Part shown: positions 33,073 to 42,366 of the stretch, in pieces | Numbering within the stretch: position 1 is the stretch's first letter | Layout: every line of letters starts with the position of its first letter | Origin: Meiothermus sp. | GTDB taxonomy: Bacteria; Deinococcota; Deinococci; Deinococcales; Thermaceae | Reading direction: 5' to 3' | NCBI RefSeq assembly: GCF_026004075.1 | Contig: NZ_BPIK01000001.1 | Span: forward strand, 784,041 to 848,040 | Length of the DNA: 64,000 bases | The notes under the pieces: model-generated | Database searches by the model: none | Seen by the model: the letters and a program-made list of their open reading frames with translations, nothing else | What the model was told of the DNA's origin: nothing | Translations under genes and position numbers: made by a program

Positions 33073-35412
33073 GTGCGCATACTGCGTTTTCTGGGGCGTT
33101 TGTTGTTGTTGCTGATTGGACTGGCGCTGGTTCTGGCTGTGGGGGGTTGGTTCTGGTTGCGGGCGGCCACCATTCCGCAGCACACGGGGCGGCTGGCCCT
33201 TAAGGGTCTCTCGGCGCCGGTGGAGATGAGCCGCACTGCCGAGGGCATACTGCACATCAAAGCCCAGACCGACGAGGACGCGTTCTTCGCCCTGGGTGTA
33301 GCCCACGCCCAGGATCGCCTGTGGCAGATGGAGTTCCAGCGCCGGGTGGGGGCCGGGCGGCTTTCCGAGGTGATTGGGAAGGCCACCCTGGAGCAAGACC
33401 GCTTCCTGCGCACCTGGGGCTTCTACCGCGCTGCTGAACAAGCCTATGAGGGCCTATCGCCCTATGCCAGGTCGGCAGTGGACGCCTACGTGGCGGGCAT
33501 CAACGCCTACCTGGCCACCAACCCGCCCCTGCCGCTCGAGTTCCGCCTGCTGGGTTTCAGGCCCGAGCCCTGGAAGCCCGCGGATGTGCTGGTCTGGGCC
33601 AAGATGATGTCCTACGACCTTTCGGGCAACTGGCGCAGCGAGCTGCAGCGCCTGCAGTGGGCGGCCAAAGGCATGCCCGTGGCGCGCATGATGCAGCTCA
33701 AGCCCCCTTACCCCGCCGATGCGCCCACCGTGCTGCAGGCCGAGGATTTACAACTCCCTCCGCCAGCAAAGCCGGATGGGGAGTCGGCCCGTTCCCTCCT
33801 CAGCCTGGCATCCCGGCTGCCCCAGGCTCTGCACCTGCCGGGGGAGCTAATGGCCCGGGCCTCCAACAACTGGGTGATTGGCCCCGCGCGCACCGTGAGT
33901 GGAAAACCCCTGCTGGCCAACGACCCCCACCTGGGGCTGGGTGCGCCCTCGGTGTGGTATCTGGTGCATATCGAAGCCCCCACCTACAGGGCCATCGGTA
34001 GCAGCTTTCCGGGGCTTCCGGCGGTGGTGATTGGCCGCAACGAGCGCATCGGCTGGGGGGTGACGACAGTTGGGGCCGATGTGCAGGATCTGTACATCCT
34101 GGAGGAAGTTCCAGGTGGCTACCGCTACAAGGGACAGACGGAGCCCTGGCGCACCCGCACCGAGGTGATCAAGGTCAAAGGCGAACCCGACGTGACCCTC
34201 GAGGTGCGGGAAAGCCGCTACGGGCCGGTGATCAACGATGTGGTCAGGAACCCCGGCGCCAAGCCGCTTTCGTTGCGCTGGACCAGCCTCGACCCCACCG
34301 ACCGCACCATGGAGGCCTTCCTGGGGATCGCCCGCGCGCAGAACTGGGAAGAGTTCAAGGCTGCCTTAGCCCTCTACAACGCGCCCAGCCAGAACTTTGT
34401 TTATGCCGATGTGGACGGCAATATCGGCTATATGGCTCCAGCCCGCTTCCCCATCCGCCGGCCCGGCCACTCGGGCCTGATGCCGGTGCCGGGCGACGGC
34501 AACTGGGACTGGCAGGGCTACCTGCCCCAGGATCAGTGGCCGCAAGTCTATAACCCCAAAGAGGGCTTTATCGTCACCGCCAACAACAAGGTGACCGCCC
34601 CCAATTACCCGCACACCATCTCGCTGGAGTGGGAGGAACCCTACCGGGCCCAGCGCATCCGCGAGCTGATACTGGCCAAGGAAAAACTCTCCCTGGAAGA
34701 CATGGTCGCCATGCAGCAGGACATTACCAGCCTCTTGTACCGGGAGTTTAAGCCGGTTTTGGAGCTGCTCAACCCACTCTCGGAGAACGCGCGCCAGTGG
34801 AAGGCCCGTTTGCTGGCCTGGGATGGGGTGATGCGGGCCGAGCAGGTCGAGCCCACGGTCTTCCAGGCCTGGTACACCGAGCTGACCCGCTTGCCCAGCA
34901 AAGAGGTGGAGCAGGAGTTCTGGGAGCAGCCCCGCTACCTGCTGGCCGCCATGCGCCAGGGCGACCCGGCCTGCCAGACGCCCGATACCCAGACCTGCCT
35001 GGAATTTGCTGCCCTCGCCCTCGATAAGGCCCTCGACCGCTTCAGCAACAACCCCCCGCGCTGGGGCGAGGTGCACCGGGCCACCTTCCCCCACGCCATT
35101 CTGACCAACGTCTCGCCGCTCAACCGCCTCTCCGACCGGGCCGTGCCCCACGGGGGCGACCGCTACACCCTGAACCGGGCCTCCTACGACCCCAGCACCT
35201 TCCGCATGACGGTGGGGAGCAGCTACCGGCACATTCTGGATTTTGCCGATCTGGAGAACTCGAGGTTCATTCACCCCATGGGCCAGTCCGGTGCGCTTTT
35301 GTCGGGCGGATACGACAACCTACTGGCTAAATGGGCGGGGGGGCAGTACCTGCCCATGCGGATGGGGGAGACCAGCTTCAGGACGCGCCAGACCCTCGAG
35401 CCCCTACGCTAG
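33073..35412 (+). CDS. Penicillin acylase-family N-terminal nucleophile hydrolase
   Basis: I start at GTG 33073, just after AAGGAGGAA. The 779-residue precursor has an N-terminal membrane/signal segment (LGRLLLLLIGLALVLAVGG) and the features of the penicillin amidase S45 family: the alpha-chain motif AFFALGVAHAQDRLWQMEFQ, a self-cleavage site before Ser264 in ASNNWVIG, then LLANDPHLG, FPGLPAVVIGRNERIGWGVT and NFVYADVDGNIGYMAP. The enzyme should cleave itself into alpha and beta chains and hydrolyse an amide in the periplasm, such as an acyl-homoserine lactone or a penicillin-like compound. A paralogue is at 44335-46698. Confidence 0.93.
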   Translation: MRILRFLGRLLLLLIGLALVLAVGGWFWLRAATIPQHTGRLALKGLSAPVEMSRTAEGILHIKAQTDEDAFFALGVAHAQDRLWQMEFQRRVGAGRLSEVIGKATLEQDRFLRTWGFYRAAEQAYEGLSPYARSAVDAYVAGINAYLATNPPLPLEFRLLGFRPEPWKPADVLVWAKMMSYDLSGNWRSELQRLQWAAKGMPVARMMQLKPPYPADAPTVLQAEDLQLPPPAKPDGESARSLLSLASRLPQALHLPGELMARASNNWVIGPARTVSGKPLLANDPHLGLGAPSVWYLVHIEAPTYRAIGSSFPGLPAVVIGRNERIGWGVTTVGADVQDLYILEEVPGGYRYKGQTEPWRTRTEVIKVKGEPDVTLEVRESRYGPVINDVVRNPGAKPLSLRWTSLDPTDRTMEAFLGIARAQNWEEFKAALALYNAPSQNFVYADVDGNIGYMAPARFPIRRPGHSGLMPVPGDGNWDWQGYLPQDQWPQVYNPKEGFIVTANNKVTAPNYPHTISLEWEEPYRAQRIRELILAKEKLSLEDMVAMQQDITSLLYREFKPVLELLNPLSENARQWKARLLAWDGVMRAEQVEPTVFQAWYTELTRLPSKEVEQEFWEQPRYLLAAMRQGDPACQTPDTQTCLEFAALALDKALDRFSNNPPRWGEVHRATFPHAILTNVSPLNRLSDRAVPHGGDRYTLNRASYDPSTFRMTVGSSYRHILDFADLENSRFIHPMGQSGALLSGGYDNLLAKWAGGQYLPMRMGETSFRTRQTLEPLR

Positions 35413-35430
35413 GGCGGCACGGTTCAGGGC

Positions 35431-35480
35431 TTGACGTGCTGTCGCTCGAGTTTTAGTGTACTAGATAGCTAGTGCACTAA
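35431..35480 (+). promoter_or_regulatory. Promoter and YtrA-type operator of the GntR/ABC locus
   Basis: TTGACG (35431-35436) and TAGTGT (35454-35459) are 17 bases apart. Overlapping the -10 and the start region is the dyad TTAGTGTACTAG-ATAG-CTAGTGCACTAA (35453-35480), 11 of 12 positions symmetric. It lies directly before the Shine-Dalgarno of the regulator, so it is a likely autoregulatory operator. Confidence 0.8.
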
Positions 35481-35493
35481 GGAGGTGGCTCGA

Positions 35494-35871
35494 TTGTGGG
35501 ACTTGGACGTGGAAGCAGGGCCGATTTATGCGCAGATCGTACGGGGGGTGGAGCGGATGCTGGCCAATGGGCAGTTGAAACCAGGGGATAAGCTGCCCTC
35601 AGCGCGGGAGCTGGCGGCGGCCTTGAAGGTCAACCCCAACACGGTGATGCACGCCTACGGCCAGCTCGAGATGGCCCAGATCGCCGAGACCCGGCGGGGC
35701 CTGGGTACTTTTGTGCGGGAGGATGTAAACGTGGAGGGTATCCGGCTTCGCATTCTGCACGAGGCCGCCCAGCGCTTCTGGTTGGAGGTACAGAGCCTGG
35801 GACTCAGTCTCGAGGAGGCCCTCAAAGCCCTTAGAAGCCTGGGCCCCAACAGCGGCGGGGAGGTGCAGTGA
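35494..35871 (+). CDS. YtrA-type GntR-family repressor
   Basis: TTG 35494 is preceded by GGAGGT at the right distance; the GTG at 35485 overlaps that site, so I reject it. The 125-residue protein has the winged helix of GntR proteins (PIYAQIVRGVERMLANGQLK, KLPSARELAAALKVNPNTVM with the recognition helix, RRGLGTFV) and only a short helical C-terminal tail, which defines the YtrA subfamily. YtrA regulators control ABC transporters that respond to cell-wall stress. The operator at 35453-35480 lies just upstream and the next two genes encode an ABC ATPase and permease. Confidence 0.9.
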   Translation: MWDLDVEAGPIYAQIVRGVERMLANGQLKPGDKLPSARELAAALKVNPNTVMHAYGQLEMAQIAETRRGLGTFVREDVNVEGIRLRILHEAAQRFWLEVQSLGLSLEEALKALRSLGPNSGGEVQ

Positions 35872-36551
35872 TGCTGGCCCGACTAATTGGCGTGACCAAG
35901 CGCTATGGCAAAACCGAGGGGGTGCACGACCTGAGCCTCGAGCTCTACCCAGGGCAGGCGGTGGGGCTTTTGGGCCTGAACGGCTCGGGCAAGACCACCA
36001 CCCTCAAGCTCCTGGCCGGGATGCTTTTTCCCACCCAGGGCCGGGTGGAGGTGCTGGGAAAAACCCCACGCGAGAACCGGGGCCAGATTGCTTATCTCTC
36101 CGATGCCGACAACCTGTACGCCTGGATGACCCCGGACGATGCCGAACGTTTTATGCGGGGGCTGTACCCCGACTTCAACCCCAGGCGCTACCGCGAACTG
36201 CTGGCCTTCCTGGAGGTGCCGCAGCGCAGCTACCGTGCGATGTCGCGGGGGCAGCGGGCCCGTCTGCGGCTGGCGATGGTGCTGGCCCGCGACGCCCGGC
36301 TGTTTCTGCTCGATGAACCGCTCTCGGGCATAGACGTGATCTCGCGCGACCGCATCCTCAAAAGCCTGGTGCTGGAGTGGCGGGAGGAGGCCTGCTTGGT
36401 GCTCTCGACCCACGAGGTGAGCGAGGCCGAGGGAATTTTTGAACGGGTGCTGCTCTTGAAGGAGGGCCGCCTGGCCCTGGATGCCAAGGCCGAGGATTTG
36501 CGGGCCAGGGGACAGAGCGTGAAGGACGCCTTTATCGAGGTTTTGGCTTGA
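35871..36551 (+). CDS. ABC transporter ATP-binding protein
   Basis: The 226-residue protein has Walker A GLNGSGKTTTLKLL, a variant signature AMSRGQRARLRLA in place of LSGGQ, Walker B LFLLDEPLSGID and the switch histidine in LSTHEVSEAE. It resembles the ATPases of YtrB/drug-export type. ATG 35871 overlaps the stop of the GntR gene (TGATG), so it is translated from the same message. The partner is the membrane protein at 36637. Confidence 0.92.
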   Translation: MLARLIGVTKRYGKTEGVHDLSLELYPGQAVGLLGLNGSGKTTTLKLLAGMLFPTQGRVEVLGKTPRENRGQIAYLSDADNLYAWMTPDDAERFMRGLYPDFNPRRYRELLAFLEVPQRSYRAMSRGQRARLRLAMVLARDARLFLLDEPLSGIDVISRDRILKSLVLEWREEACLVLSTHEVSEAEGIFERVLLLKEGRLALDAKAEDLRARGQSVKDAFIEVLA

Positions 36552-36636
36552 TTGGAACGGAGAGGCGGATGGCAGGAGAGTATCCACTGAAGCCCTGCAC
36601 GCTGCAATCGTTGATCTGGCTAGGAGGTAGATCTTA

Positions 36637-37392
36637 ATGAACACGTTTTTGACTTTGCTCTGGCTCGAGTTTCGCAAGTTTAGCGGTTTCGGACTTGCGC
36701 TTTTGGTGGTGGGGGTGCTCTGGTTTTTTGTGGCCCGGCAGTTCTTCGAGTGGAACGGGAGCAACCTCGAGTCTGCCGCTGCTGTACTTGGCATAACCTT
36801 TTTGAGCGCATTTGTGGCTAGCATGGCTTTTCTGGTAGCCCTCGCCCAGGATTTCGCACGCGAGTACCGCGCTGGGCGCTGGGCACTGCTGCTGGGCTCA
36901 CCCCAGCCGGGCTGGCTGCACTTGGCGGTCAAAGCGCTGTTTGGCCTGATAGTGTTGACCCTCTTCAACGGGGGAATGTGGCTGGTGCAAGCTTTCTGGC
37001 TTGGCCAAGCTGGGGTCAACCTGCCCTTCAGCTTGGGGGCTAGTATGTGGCTCTATTTGCTGGGGGGGCTGGCGCTGGTAATCCCGGCGCTTTTCACGGG
37101 TCTTTGGATTGCGGCCTACATCCCCGGCAAGGCCACTACCCTGGCTTTCTTCATCGGCGCGATTGGACTGGGGCAAGTACTGGAGTGGAATGCGCGGCTC
37201 TTTGGTAACTGGTTTTACCAACTCCTGCCGCCCTGGAAACTGCCCGCGCCCAGTATTGAGCAGAACCCTATGGTTCGTTTGCAGTTGGAACGCTTTCCTG
37301 GCCTGCCCACCGAGGGCTTCGTGCTTTTGGCGGTGCTAACAGTGCTGTTCTTTTTGGCTGCCAGCCGCTTGTGGCAGGAAGTGGAGGCTTGA
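36637..37392 (+). CDS. ABC transporter permease-like membrane protein
   Basis: A 251-residue protein with about six membrane segments (for example LALLVVGVLWFFV, GLIVLTLFNGGMWLVQAFWL, LLGGLALVIPALFTGLWIAA and FVLLAVLTVLFFLAAS). It has no ATPase or solute-binding part and fits the permease half of the transporter with the preceding ATPase. A good Shine-Dalgarno (AGGAGGTAGATC) precedes ATG 36637. The substrate is unknown; the regulator type suggests a cell-envelope-active compound or lipid. Confidence 0.75.
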   Translation: MNTFLTLLWLEFRKFSGFGLALLVVGVLWFFVARQFFEWNGSNLESAAAVLGITFLSAFVASMAFLVALAQDFAREYRAGRWALLLGSPQPGWLHLAVKALFGLIVLTLFNGGMWLVQAFWLGQAGVNLPFSLGASMWLYLLGGLALVIPALFTGLWIAAYIPGKATTLAFFIGAIGLGQVLEWNARLFGNWFYQLLPPWKLPAPSIEQNPMVRLQLERFPGLPTEGFVLLAVLTVLFFLAASRLWQEVEA

Positions 37393-37393
37393 G

Positions 37394-37912
37394 ATGCCCA
37401 ATGCGCATTTTGGAACTGTCGAGGTCATCGTGTTTGGGGTGGTGTTTGCCTGGCTGGCCTACGCGGGCTACCGCCTGTGGACGGCCACCTTCAGCCCGAC
37501 GGCCCGCTGGGTGGGTGTTGCGTTTGTGGCCCTGGCAGCTTTAGGGCTGGCCCAGGATCTGTTCGATCTCAATCGGCAGTCGGTTAATGCCGGGGTGGTG
37601 GTGGCCGATGCTGGTGTGGTGAGTGGGGTAGTGGTGGTGAGCGGTGGCGGGGTCTGTATCCAGTGTGACCGTCGCCTGGACGGTGGCAGATACCGCTTGC
37701 GCGGTGGCTGGGTTGCGGGGGAGTATACCCTGCGACCGCAGGGGACTCAGCCCTATGCCATCGGGTACGAGAGTGGCGTGGCGCGCCTCGAGGACACCCC
37801 TTTGAAGCCTGGCTGCACCACGGGTTTTATATCCGAAGAAGCCCGGCTGGAATTCGCCGGTGCCAGCGAGGTGGTGCTCGAGGTGGGCCCCGGGGCTAGC
37901 TGTGTAAACTGA
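37394..37912 (+). CDS. Membrane-anchored protein with an extracytoplasmic Cys-pair domain
   Basis: The 172-residue protein starts one base after the preceding stop. Two N-terminal membrane segments (VIVFGVVFAWLAYAGYRLW and WVGVAFVALAALGLAQ) are followed by a domain rich in beta strands that contains GVCIQCDRRLDGG and a second cysteine pair around KPGC and ASCVN. The cysteines could form disulfides outside the membrane. I recognise no family. Its place in the operon suggests an accessory part of the export system. Confidence 0.65.
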   Translation: MPNAHFGTVEVIVFGVVFAWLAYAGYRLWTATFSPTARWVGVAFVALAALGLAQDLFDLNRQSVNAGVVVADAGVVSGVVVVSGGGVCIQCDRRLDGGRYRLRGGWVAGEYTLRPQGTQPYAIGYESGVARLEDTPLKPGCTTGFISEEARLEFAGASEVVLEVGPGASCVN

Positions 37913-37971
37913 GCTGTAGCGCAATCTACCCGATGACGCAGGCACAGACTTAGACCATGAGGTGAGGAAAG

Positions 37972-38586
37972 ATGCTGGATGTACTGCTGCAACCTACCAA
38001 CTTTTTTCGAGCCCTGGCCGAGCGCAAACCCAACCTGGTAGCCCCCTTTTTCATCGTGATTGCGGCCACCGCAGCGGCTTCGCTGGGGCAGGTGTTGCTG
38101 GTTCGATTATTGCCCGGCCTGCTGCCTGGGGGCTGGGTGGTGCAGATGGTGCTGGCCCTGGTGGGCGGGGTGGTGGTCGGCATGATCCTCTGGGGACTGG
38201 GCGGGCTCATCATTCGCCTGCTGGCCGGGCCGGATAGCCGGGCCTGGGAGGTGTATGGCTGGGCCAACGTCCCGGCCTTGCTGGTGGGGCTGGTGCTGAT
38301 CCCCTTTGGGGCTTTGTTTCCAGTAACCGCCGATCTGCCCCCGGTGCCGCCCATGACCGATGTCGAGGCGGTGCGGGCCTGGCAGCGGGAGTACCAGCAG
38401 GTGGTGGGCTCTGCATTGGGAACCCGTGTGCTGCAAGGATTGGGGCTTCTGGCTTCCGTCTGGTCGTTCTGGATTATCTGGTCGGGCCTGCGGGTGCTGG
38501 CCCCGGCTCGAGCCCTCTGGGCCACGCTGGCAGTGGCTGCGGTTTCGTTGGCTTTTTCGTTGTGGGGTATCCTGGCTCAGGGTTAA
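37972..38586 (+). CDS. Yip1-like multi-spanning membrane protein
   Basis: The 204-residue protein begins MLDVLLQPTNFFRALAERKP, the short amphipathic lead-in typical of bacterial YIP1-domain proteins, and has five membrane segments with RALAERKPNLVAPFFIVIAA, GMILWGLGGLIIRLLAG and VYGWANVPALLVGLVLIP. Function in bacteria is unknown. It has a Shine-Dalgarno (GAGGTGAGG) and lies between the YtrA-type ABC genes and the MacAB-type genes. Confidence 0.75.
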   Translation: MLDVLLQPTNFFRALAERKPNLVAPFFIVIAATAAASLGQVLLVRLLPGLLPGGWVVQMVLALVGGVVVGMILWGLGGLIIRLLAGPDSRAWEVYGWANVPALLVGLVLIPFGALFPVTADLPPVPPMTDVEAVRAWQREYQQVVGSALGTRVLQGLGLLASVWSFWIIWSGLRVLAPARALWATLAVAAVSLAFSLWGILAQG

Positions 38587-38610
38587 GGGCTGCAACTGGA
38601 GGCAATAAGC

Positions 38611-39840
38611 ATGAAACGTTGGTTCTGGGCTCTTTTGGTAGCCCTGTCGCTGGGTTTGACCCTGCTGGGCCTGCTGCGCCCGAGGGCCGAGCAGGGCCTT
38701 TCCGTCAACGTGGTGCGGGTGGAGCGGGGCGAGTTTATTCGGGAAGTACGGGCCAGTGGCACAGTAGAGGCGCGGGTCTATACCCTGACCTTCTCGCGGC
38801 CGGGGCGGGTAGCCGAGGTGCGGGTGAAGGAAGGGCAGGCGGTGCAGGCCGGTCAGGTGCTGGCGGTGCTCGAGACCGTCAACGAAACCGCACAGCTTCA
38901 GGCCGCCCGCGAGAGCCTGCAAGCCCTGCAGGCGCGGGCCCAGGCCCAGGAGACCGAGTTTGCCAGCAACCGCACCCGCTTGCAAAACCAGCTCCAGGAG
39001 GCCCGGCGCAACCTAGGCCTGTTGAAAGCCCTGCTGGCCGTGGGCGGGGTGGCTGCCAACGAGGTGCGCCAGGCCGAGCGCCAGGTCAGCGACCTCGAGG
39101 CCCAGCTGGCCAGCCTGCTGCAAAACCGTATCAGCACCCAGCGTGAGCTGCAGGCCCAGCTTCAGGCCCGGCAGAACGAGCTTGCAGCCCTGGAGCGAAC
39201 CATCGCCCAGTCCACGCTGCGGGCCCCGGTGGCGGGGGTGGTCTCGAGCGTGGGCTTCCTGGTGGGCGTCGAGACCACCGCGCCCAGCGGCAGTGGAACC
39301 TCGCTCAACACCCCGGCCATCCGCCTGGTGGAGGCCGGGAGCCTGCGCGTACAGGCCCGCTTATCCGAGGCGGAGATTCCCTTGGTGCGCCCCGGCCAGC
39401 CGGTGCGGATCGAACTCGACGCTGCCCCGGAGCAGCCCTTGCAGGGCAAGGTGGATCGCCTGGGGGTACAGGCCGAGGTGGCCGGTGGCGGAGGGAGTGC
39501 GGTGTTGCCGGTGTTCATACGGTTTTTAGACCCGCAGGCCGAGGCGGTGGCCCGGCCCGGCCTGACCGCTACCGCCAACATCACCACCCTGCGCCTGCCC
39601 AGCGCGCTCAAGATTCCCCTCGAGGCCCTGGTCGAGGAAGAAGGCAGGCGCTTTGTCTGGGTAGTGGATACCCAGAGCCGCACAGTGCGCAAACAGCCCA
39701 TCGTGCTCAAGGCCCGCAACCTGACCCAGGCCGCGGTGGAGGGGCTGGCCGAGGACAGCCTGCTGGTCTCGCTGCCGCCTGAAACCCTCAAGGAAGGTAG
39801 CAAGGTCAGCTACCGCCTGCCCGAGGCCGAGGAGCGCTGA
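38611..39840 (+). CDS. macA: Periplasmic adaptor (MacA/HlyD-like) of an efflux system
   Basis: A 409-residue membrane-fusion protein: an N-terminal membrane segment (ALLVALSLGLTLLGLL), a lipoyl half-motif (GRVAEVRVKEGQAVQAGQVLAVLE), a long coiled-coil hairpin (about 95-195, rich in Q/A/E/R), the returning lipoyl half (STLRAPVAGVVSSVGF) and beta-barrel and membrane-proximal domains. It links an inner-membrane transporter to the outer envelope. It is followed by a matching ATPase and FtsX-type permease, as in MacAB-like tripartite systems. Confidence 0.9.
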   Translation: MKRWFWALLVALSLGLTLLGLLRPRAEQGLSVNVVRVERGEFIREVRASGTVEARVYTLTFSRPGRVAEVRVKEGQAVQAGQVLAVLETVNETAQLQAARESLQALQARAQAQETEFASNRTRLQNQLQEARRNLGLLKALLAVGGVAANEVRQAERQVSDLEAQLASLLQNRISTQRELQAQLQARQNELAALERTIAQSTLRAPVAGVVSSVGFLVGVETTAPSGSGTSLNTPAIRLVEAGSLRVQARLSEAEIPLVRPGQPVRIELDAAPEQPLQGKVDRLGVQAEVAGGGGSAVLPVFIRFLDPQAEAVARPGLTATANITTLRLPSALKIPLEALVEEEGRRFVWVVDTQSRTVRKQPIVLKARNLTQAAVEGLAEDSLLVSLPPETLKEGSKVSYRLPEAEER

Positions 39841-39861
39841 TGCCAGGCGGCAGGAGCGAGG

Positions 39862-40584
39862 ATGGATATGGTTGCTTCCCAGCGTGAAGAAGTACCGGTG
39901 GTGGAGATGCGGGGTGTGACCAAGGTCTACCGCTCGGGCTCGAGCACCCGCACGGTGGAAGTGCGCGCGCTTGCAGGCGTCGACCTAACTATCTACCCCG
40001 GCGAGTACGTGGCCCTGATGGGGCCTTCGGGCTCGGGCAAGTCGACCCTGATGCACATCATCGGCCTGCTCGACACGCCCACCGAGGGCGAGTACCGCCT
40101 GGGGGGCGAGCCGGTGCGCGGTCTGGGCGAGGCCCAGCTGGCCCGCATCCGCAACCAGCGGGTGGGGTTTGTGTTCCAGGCGTTTTTTCTGCTGCCGCGC
40201 CTGACCGCGCTGCACAACGTGGCCCTGCCCCTGGTCTACCGGGGACTGCCGGCGTCGGAGCGGCTTAGGCGGGCCCGGGAGGCGCTCGAGGCGGTGGGTC
40301 TGGGCGACCGTCTCGACCACCTACCCTCCGAGCTTTCGGGGGGGCAGAAGCAGCGGGTGGCTATCGCGCGGGCCCTGGTGCAGGAGCCCGACTTGTTGCT
40401 GGCCGACGAGCCTACCGGCAACCTCGACTCCAGGTCTTCCGACGAGATACTGGCCCTGTTCGACATGCTGCACCGCCAGGGCAAAACCATTGTGGTGGTG
40501 ACCCACGAGCCCGATGTGGGGGCCCGGGCCCAGCGCATCGTGCGGCTGCGCGATGGCCGGGTGGCCGATGGAGGCACGGTATGA
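39862..40584 (+). CDS. macB: MacB/LolD-type ABC ATPase
   Basis: The 240-residue protein has Walker [17 protein letters not shown], the Q-loop [19 protein letters not shown], signature [16 protein letters not shown], Walker [14 protein letters not shown] and VVVTHEP. This is the type VII (mechanotransmitting) ABC ATPase family that works with FtsX-like permeases. Its stop overlaps the start of the permease gene. In MacB the ATPase and permease are fused; here they are separate polypeptides. Confidence 0.92.
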   Translation: MDMVASQREEVPVVEMRGVTKVYRSGSSTRTVEVRALAGVDLTIYPGEYVALMGPSGSGKSTLMHIIGLLDTPTEGEYRLGGEPVRGLGEAQLARIRNQRVGFVFQAFFLLPRLTALHNVALPLVYRGLPASERLRRAREALEAVGLGDRLDHLPSELSGGQKQRVAIARALVQEPDLLLADEPTGNLDSRSSDEILALFDMLHRQGKTIVVVTHEPDVGARAQRIVRLRDGRVADGGTV

Positions 40585-41846
40585 ATCCCGCCAAGGATGC
40601 CCCCCTCAGCTCAACGCGCGGAGGCCAGTCCGGTATGAACCCGCTCGAGAACTTCCGCATGGCCTTTGAGTCGCTGTGGGGCAACAAGCTGCGCAGTTTT
40701 CTGGCCTTGCTGGGCATTGTAATTGGGGTGTTCGCCGTCACGGCCATGATTTCTCTGGGCCAGATGGCCACGGCAGGCATCACCCAGGACCTCGAGGCCA
40801 TCGCCGGTCGTTCGATTTTCGTACAGCCCAACTTCAACGAGGGACAGGACTTCAGCACGGCGCCTATCCGCGAGGAAGATATCCTGGCTTTGCAAACCCT
40901 ACCCGCCGCAGTTATTCCGCAGCTTTTCACCAGCGCACAGTACGAGGTTCGGCCCGGCACGCGGCGCTCCATCCAGCTCCAGGGCACGCCCGGCGACCTG
41001 CCCCGGCTCGACCCCACCAACAAGCTGGCTAAAGGACGCTACTTCAGCGAGGCCGAAGCGCGGGGAGGGCTGGCGGTGGCGGTGCTATCCGACCGGGCGG
41101 CCCGCGATTTGTTTCCTGGCCGCGAGGCGGTGGGCCAGGTGGCCCGGCTGTACTACCCCGGTGGGGCCCGCCTCGAGCTCACCGTGGTGGGGGTCTTGCA
41201 GCCACCAGGGGGGCTGTTTGGGGGGCTGGGGGCGGCGGCGACCGTTTACGTCCCCAACGAGCTAATCTGGAACACCTCGCCCACCGCCCGCAAGGGCCAG
41301 TACGATTTTGTGGTGCTCTCCCTCAAAAAAGGGGCCGATGCCAGGCAGGTCACCCGCCAGGTGCAGCGCATCTTCGAGAGCCGCTACGGCAAGGGCAAGT
41401 ACCAGATCGCCTCCACCGAGAGCTTTCAGGACACCCTGCGCTCCATCACCCTAATTTTGCAGGCGCTGCTAGGGGCCATTGCCGGGCTTTCGCTCCTGGT
41501 GGGTGGTATTGGCATCATGAACATCATGCTGGTAAGCGTAACCGAGCGTACCCGCGAGATTGGCCTGCGCAAAGCCCTGGGCGCGACCTCGAGCCAGATC
41601 CGCCAGCAGTTTCTAATAGAAGCGGTGGTGCTCACGCTGGTGGGGGGTCTGCTGGGCGTGGTGCTGGCAGCGGGGCTGCTGCTGATGATCACCGCGACCG
41701 TGCCGTTCTTCAAAGTTTTCATCCTCAACCCGGCTACGGTGCTGCTGGCCCTGGCGGTGAGCGCCTTGGTGGGCCTGTTCTTTGGGGTATGGCCGGCGGC
41801 GCGGGCGGCGGCCCTCGACCCCATCGAGGCCCTGCGCTATGAATGA
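40581..41846 (+). CDS. MacB-type ABC permease (FtsX family)
   Basis: The 421-residue protein has the four-helix layout of MacB/FtsX permeases: an N-terminal segment ([20 protein letters not shown]), a large periplasmic domain (about 60-290) and three C-terminal segments with [31 protein letters not shown], the mechanically coupling motif. ATG 40581 overlaps the upstream stop; ATG 40635 would also be plausible as it begins at [13 protein letters not shown]. With the adaptor and ATPase it forms a tripartite exporter for a drug, peptide or lipid. Confidence 0.9.
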   Translation: MNPAKDAPLSSTRGGQSGMNPLENFRMAFESLWGNKLRSFLALLGIVIGVFAVTAMISLGQMATAGITQDLEAIAGRSIFVQPNFNEGQDFSTAPIREEDILALQTLPAAVIPQLFTSAQYEVRPGTRRSIQLQGTPGDLPRLDPTNKLAKGRYFSEAEARGGLAVAVLSDRAARDLFPGREAVGQVARLYYPGGARLELTVVGVLQPPGGLFGGLGAAATVYVPNELIWNTSPTARKGQYDFVVLSLKKGADARQVTRQVQRIFESRYGKGKYQIASTESFQDTLRSITLILQALLGAIAGLSLLVGGIGIMNIMLVSVTERTREIGLRKALGATSSQIRQQFLIEAVVLTLVGGLLGVVLAAGLLLMITATVPFFKVFILNPATVLLALAVSALVGLFFGVWPAARAAALDPIEALRYE

Positions 41847-41849
41847 GAA

Positions 41850-41874
41850 AACCAGGGATTGGGAATCCCTGGTT
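41850..41874 (-). terminator. Terminator of the beta-barrel gene
   Basis: A perfect 11-bp stem (AACCAGGGATT with AATCCCTGGTT) encloses a three-base loop. On the minus strand it is followed by TTTTC. It lies 3 bases after the permease stop on the other strand and may work in both directions. Confidence 0.75.
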
Positions 41875-41894
41875 ATTGGGTTGGGTGTTTGGGT

Positions 41895-42353
41895 TTAGCG
41901 GAAGTAGAGCCGCGGCCCGAACTCCACGTCGAGGCCAAACTGGCTGCTGCCACCGGCAAAATAAAGTGCGGGCTTCAGCTCAACAAGAAAGTTGAAATTG
42001 CCGCTTACGGGGAGCTCGAGGCCGGCCGCGCCGGAGAGAACAAACACGGTAGTGCCCCCAGCTTGCAGGCCCAGCCCACCTCCAAAGTAGAAGTCCAGCC
42101 CAGGGTTGCGCAGGAAGTAGAGTGCATCTGCACCGATGCCAAAAGCAGTACCCCCGCTGCTGGTTTGTAGCCCAAACCCGCCGCGCAGGGCCAGCGGGCC
42201 TAGTGCGTTCTCAGCGCCCATACGGGCAGAAACGCTCAGGCCGAAGTTAGGTACCAGCGCCATATTTCCGCTGGCAACTTCACCAAACAGGCGTCCCTGG
42301 GCAAACGCCCCACCCAAGACCATGGCTACGAACAAGACAAGGAGTTTTTTCAT
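41895..42353 (-). CDS. Small outer-membrane beta-barrel-like protein
   Basis: I start at ATG 42353, 8 nt after GGAGG; GTG 42362 overlaps that site. The 152-residue protein has a signal peptide (LLVLFVAMVLGGAFAQ), then alternating glycine- and aromatic-rich strands such as GPLALRGGFGLQ, FGIGADALYFL, LDFYFGGGLGLQ and a C-terminal aromatic residue pattern (FGPRLYFR). This is the look of an eight-strand outer-membrane barrel. Function is unknown. Confidence 0.72.
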   Translation of the reverse strand: MKKLLVLFVAMVLGGAFAQGRLFGEVASGNMALVPNFGLSVSARMGAENALGPLALRGGFGLQTSSGGTAFGIGADALYFLRNPGLDFYFGGGLGLQAGGTTVFVLSGAAGLELPVSGNFNFLVELKPALYFAGGSSQFGLDVEFGPRLYFR

Positions 42354-42366
42354 CTTTTTCACCTCC

